This document shows, piece by piece, positions 62,980 through 64,000 of a stretch of 64,000 nt of DNA. The notes beneath the pieces were generated by a model that had not been told where the DNA came from, searched no databases, and saw nothing but the letters and a program-made list of their open reading frames with translations. Position numbers and translations under genes: made by a program. The DNA comes from an uncultured Thioclava sp. (lineage in GTDB: Bacteria; Pseudomonadota; Alphaproteobacteria; Rhodobacterales; Rhodobacteraceae). Position 1 is the stretch's first letter; each line of letters starts with the position of its first letter. The stretch spans positions 1-64,000 of the forward strand of contig NZ_CAJYBT010000015.1 of the NCBI RefSeq assembly GCF_913064665.1. Direction: 5' to 3'.

Positions 62980-63447
62980 TCAAACGCGATGATAGGGCGT
63001 GCCCGCAATGATCTGTCCGGCCCGATAAATCTGCTCTGCCAACATGACGCGTGCCAGCATATGCGGCCAGACCATCTTGCCAAAAGAGATCGAAAAATCG
63101 GCTTTGGCGCGCAGGTCTGGCGCGATGCCATCCGCGCCACCGATCACAAAGGTCACATCGCGCGCTGCATCTCGCCATGTTTCCAGCTTTTGGGCAAATT
63201 CGGGCGAAGAGATCAGGCTTCCGCGCTCATCCAGGCTCACGATCACAGAGCCATCGGGGATCGCGCGGGATAAAAGCTGCGCCTCGGCCTCTTGGCCCAG
63301 ACCCTTTTTATCCTCAACCTCGATCAGTTGCGCGGGGCCCAGACCCATCCCCCGCCCGGATTTCTCAAACCGGGAGAGGTAGTCGTCGATCAACTCGCGC
63401 TCGGGGGATTTGCGCAGGCGACCGACCGCGCAGATCGTGATTTTCAT
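62980..63447 (-). CDS. rlmH: 23S rRNA (pseudouridine1915-N3)-methyltransferase
   Basis: RlmH is a SPOUT enzyme modifying helix 69 of 23S rRNA. The 155-residue protein has MKITICAVGRLRKSPERELI at the start, SLDERGSLISSPEFAQKL near residues 73-90, and the knot VTFVIGGADGIAPDLRAKAD near 98-117, then SFGKMVWPHMLARVMLAEQIYRA with the C-terminal YHRV. It is 13 bases past rsfS in the common rsfS-rlmH pair. Confidence 0.96.
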   Translation of the reverse strand: MKITICAVGRLRKSPERELIDDYLSRFEKSGRGMGLGPAQLIEVEDKKGLGQEAEAQLLSRAIPDGSVIVSLDERGSLISSPEFAQKLETWRDAARDVTFVIGGADGIAPDLRAKADFSISFGKMVWPHMLARVMLAEQIYRAGQIIAGTPYHRV

Positions 63448-63460
63448 CGGTCAGCCGCGA

Positions 63461-63844
63461 TCAGACGTCATCGTCCAGCAAAACGCTATCCACGCTTGGC
63501 GACATCCACATCTTCTCAAGCTGATAAAAATCGCGCACTTCGGGGCGGAAGACGTGAACAATCACATCGGCACTGTCGAGCAGAACCCAATCCCCTTGAT
63601 CCTTGCCTTCGACTTTGCAGATGCGGCCAAATTCTTGCTTGAGCCGTTCGGACAGGTTTTCAGCGATCGCGCCGACCTGACGAGAGCTACGCCCCGAGCA
63701 GATAACCATGTAATCACCGATGGAAGAGCGGCCGCGCAGATCGATTGTGACGACATCTTCGGCCTTATCATCTTCGAGAGATGAAATGACACGCGCGAGA
63801 ATTTCTTCGCTCGTGGCGTCAGCACCGAGGGTGTGGGCTGTCAT
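63461..63844 (-). CDS. rsfS: Ribosomal silencing factor RsfS
   Basis: RsfS binds L14 and blocks joining of ribosomal subunits when nutrients are short. The 127-residue product has VISSLEDDKAEDVVTIDLRG near residues 20-39, SSIGDYMVICSGRSSRQVGAIA near 41-62, and the C-terminal WVLLDSADVIVHVFRPEVRDFYQLEKMW near 85-112. ATG 63844 with AAAGG upstream is chosen. A GTG at 63919 would add 25 residues not expected for the family. Confidence 0.93.
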   Translation of the reverse strand: MTAHTLGADATSEEILARVISSLEDDKAEDVVTIDLRGRSSIGDYMVICSGRSSRQVGAIAENLSERLKQEFGRICKVEGKDQGDWVLLDSADVIVHVFRPEVRDFYQLEKMWMSPSVDSVLLDDDV

Positions 63845-64000
63845 GACGACCGCCTTTGTGCCGCTGTCGCCCGACACGAGTGAGAGATGAGACAGGACAT
63901 AGTCCTCCAGAGGTTGCACGCCAGTCCGGCCCCGGCGCAGGCCATACTATTAAGGTAACATCGCTTCTGCACGATTTCAATTTTCGCTCTGCGATTTTTG

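Overview
The window is a 64 kb stretch of chromosome from an alphaproteobacterium, almost certainly Rhodobacterales/Rhodobacteraceae. The evidence is taxon-typical genes (a DUF6478-like protein, a CcrM-type adenine methyltransferase, the hemD-Mic60-hemY neighbourhood, the carboxynorspermidine polyamine route, nadABC), high-GC coding sequence, and dense gene packing with many 1-8 nt ATGA/GTGA overlaps. I see no insertion sequence, prophage, CRISPR array, rRNA or tRNA. It reads as core chromosome, not an accessory island.

The central landmark is a likely replication origin at about 51.67-52.07 kb. This 400 bp gene-free, AT-rich stretch carries two perfect DnaA boxes and at least three one-mismatch boxes. 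Everything just left of it (hemJ, rho, mnmE, mnmG, rsmG, parA, parB) runs leftward. Everything just right of it (maf, aroE, coaE, dnaQ, then nadABC) runs rightward, so both arms are transcribed away from the origin. Two perfect 16 bp parS palindromes lie inside the start regions of rsmG and mnmG, which completes a ParABS system beside the origin.

Layout. 0-8.4 kb: a rightward run of small-family genes (DUF6478, RidA, GDPD, FemAB-like acyltransferase, MscS channel, pterin carbinolamine dehydratase), a leftward peroxiredoxin, a ferredoxin reductase, rsmD and a frameshifted HAD hydrolase. 8.4-14.8 kb: hemH, otsBA, a degenerate methyltransferase start-to-start with comF, grxC, a Nit1-type amidase and a MarR regulator. 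14.8-17.5 kb: a repeat-rich gap, ccrM, rnhB and a secreted Arg/Asp/Asn-rich protein. 17.7-21.1 kb: a secreted small protein coupled to a membrane-anchored winged-helix protein, then the two-gene carboxynorspermidine pathway. 21.3-27.7 kb: hemY, mic60, hemD leftward; tsaD, gpsA, YciI, EVE rightward. 28-34 kb: the phosphate regulon pstSCAB-phoU-phoB behind a Pho box, with pstA frameshifted and phoR absent. 34-41 kb: maeB, mutS, grpE, hrcA. 41-44.3 kb: rph, rdgB, ridA, hemW, ybaN. 44.3-58.3 kb: the origin region and nadABC. 58.3-64 kb: rppH, ctpA, envC, gpmI, rlmH, rsfS leftward.

Recurring functions are haem synthesis (hemH, hemY-like, hemD, hemW, hemJ, scattered), metabolite damage control (two RidA, RdgB, Maf, Nit1, pterin dehydratase), RNA/ribosome modification (rsmD, rsmG, rlmH, mnmE, mnmG, tsaD, rsfS) and chromosome maintenance (CcrM, MutS, DnaQ, ParAB, oriC). 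The least described parts are the secreted-protein plus membrane winged-helix pair at 17.7-18.6 kb, a family of hairpin-plus-GGATATTT modules at gene ends, and a methyltransferase relative lacking its SAM motif I. I found no clear new multi-gene system.
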